Assembly (NCBI GenBank): GCA_018066225.1
Contig: JAGHRU010000147.1
Span: 1-5,554 of the forward strand
Length of the DNA: 5,554 bases
From: Candidatus Equimonas enterica
Lineage (GTDB): Bacteria; Bacteroidota; Bacteroidia; Bacteroidales; Bacteroidaceae
Direction of reading: 5' to 3'
Below the pieces are notes generated by a model, which made no database searches, was not told where the DNA came from, and worked only from the letters and a program-made list of their open reading frames with translations. Below are positions 5,293 through 5,554 of this stretch, piece by piece (positions within the stretch are counted from its first letter, which is position 1; every line of letters begins with the position of its first letter). Both the position numbers and the translations under genes were made by a program.

Positions 5293-5554
5293 CTGACGCT
5301 TGGGATTGCCCTTGACATACGCGCTACACTTCTGCATCATAGCATTGCCGGAGTTGGAGAAGACCTCCTTTGCGCGTGTCACGAAGGGCCCGTAGTGGGT
5401 GGCGTTGAGCCTCTCCTGCTCATTGAGCGGTATGCCTGCGATGTTGATGGTCTCAAACCACTCACGGATTTCCGTCGCCGTGCCCTCGCAGACATACACC
5501 AGCAGCGGCGTCATGTCGATGTGCTGACGCTCTTCGGCCGAGAGGCTGTCGTAG
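5290..5554 (-). CDS. DUF262-domain fragment upstream of the premature stop
   Basis: The frame is open at the right edge: 13 codons (YDSLSAEERQHID) precede the first ATG at 5514, and their sequence fits the family, so 5514 is not a true start. The 87 visible residues carry the DUF262 C-terminal pattern: a strand LLVYVCEGT, then TEIREWFETINIAGIPLNEQE, which matches the family's 'ei..iF..iN..G.pLn..El.na', followed by ATHYGPFVTRAKEVF. From memory, relatives have tryptophan where this copy has cysteine in MQKCSAYVKG, possibly a second decay mutation (unchecked). As a stand-alone product it would lack the nuclease domain. Confidence 0.6.
   Translation of the reverse strand, partial: YDSLSAEERQHIDMTPLLVYVCEGTATEIREWFETINIAGIPLNEQERLNATHYGPFVTRAKEVFSNSGNAMMQKCSAYVKGNPKRQ

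Larger units (their letters stand above)
4720..5554 (-). pseudogene. DUF262-HNH nuclease-like gene, interrupted by an in-frame TAG, cut by right edge
   Basis: One minus-strand frame runs from the right edge down to a TAG at 4722-4720, broken only by a TAG at 5292-5290. Both sides read as one continuous protein: a DUF262 C-terminal half before the stop and a helical linker plus HNH domain after it. The stop falls inside a stretch that stays conserved-looking on both sides (KGNPKRQ, stop, VLHTALEWVSHG), so one base change such as GAG or CAG to TAG explains it without a frameshift. DUF262 proteins include the GmrS-like nucleotide-binding part of type IV restriction enzymes and several phage-defence proteins; that role here is inference. 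The start and the DUF262 N-terminal motif (expected DGQQR type) lie outside the window. Base composition looks like that of its neighbours, with no sign of recent transfer. Alternatives are a sequencing or assembly error, or translation as two pieces. Confidence 0.75.

Overview
The window looks like a chromosomal segment of a Bacteroidota bacterium, most likely order Bacteroidales. Three things point there. The ATP synthase alpha, gamma and delta sequences have Bacteroidales-like stretches, for example the alpha N-terminus around IKPSEVSEILLQQL and the long form of alpha near residues 311-338. The starts of atpA, atpG and htrA lack a Shine-Dalgarno sequence and are preceded by A/T-rich or unstructured leaders. 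The atp genes end at gamma, with no beta or epsilon gene following. The DNA is GC-rich by eye, so a higher-GC member of the order (Porphyromonas-, Prevotella- or Alistipes-like) is plausible; genus cannot be fixed from the sequence alone.

Layout: positions 1-267 hold the 3' end of atpH (delta subunit). They are followed by complete atpA (298-1881) and atpG (1955-2818), all on the + strand and evidently one operon. A strong hairpin sits in the atpA-atpG gap and another just after atpG. Positions 2819-3177 are a 359-base non-coding stretch. It contains the post-atpG hairpin, a 14-nt motif repeated at a 20-nt interval, a four-unit tandem array with an exact 22-nt period, and then the probable htrA promoter region. 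Positions 3178-4641 encode a secreted DegP/HtrA-type serine protease with a complete catalytic triad and two PDZ domains. A long hairpin lies between htrA and a convergent minus-strand gene. That gene (4720 to the right edge) is a DUF262-HNH nuclease-like gene split by one in-frame TAG codon at 5290-5292, so it is probably a pseudogene.

Functionally, the left half is core energy metabolism (F1Fo ATP synthase) and the middle is envelope protein quality control. The right end is a relic, or a mis-sequenced copy, of a gene from a superfamily that includes restriction and phage-defence nucleases. The least explained part is the 22-nt periodic repeat array between atpG and htrA. No complete new multi-gene system is visible. 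The best leads are that array and the interrupted DUF262-HNH gene.
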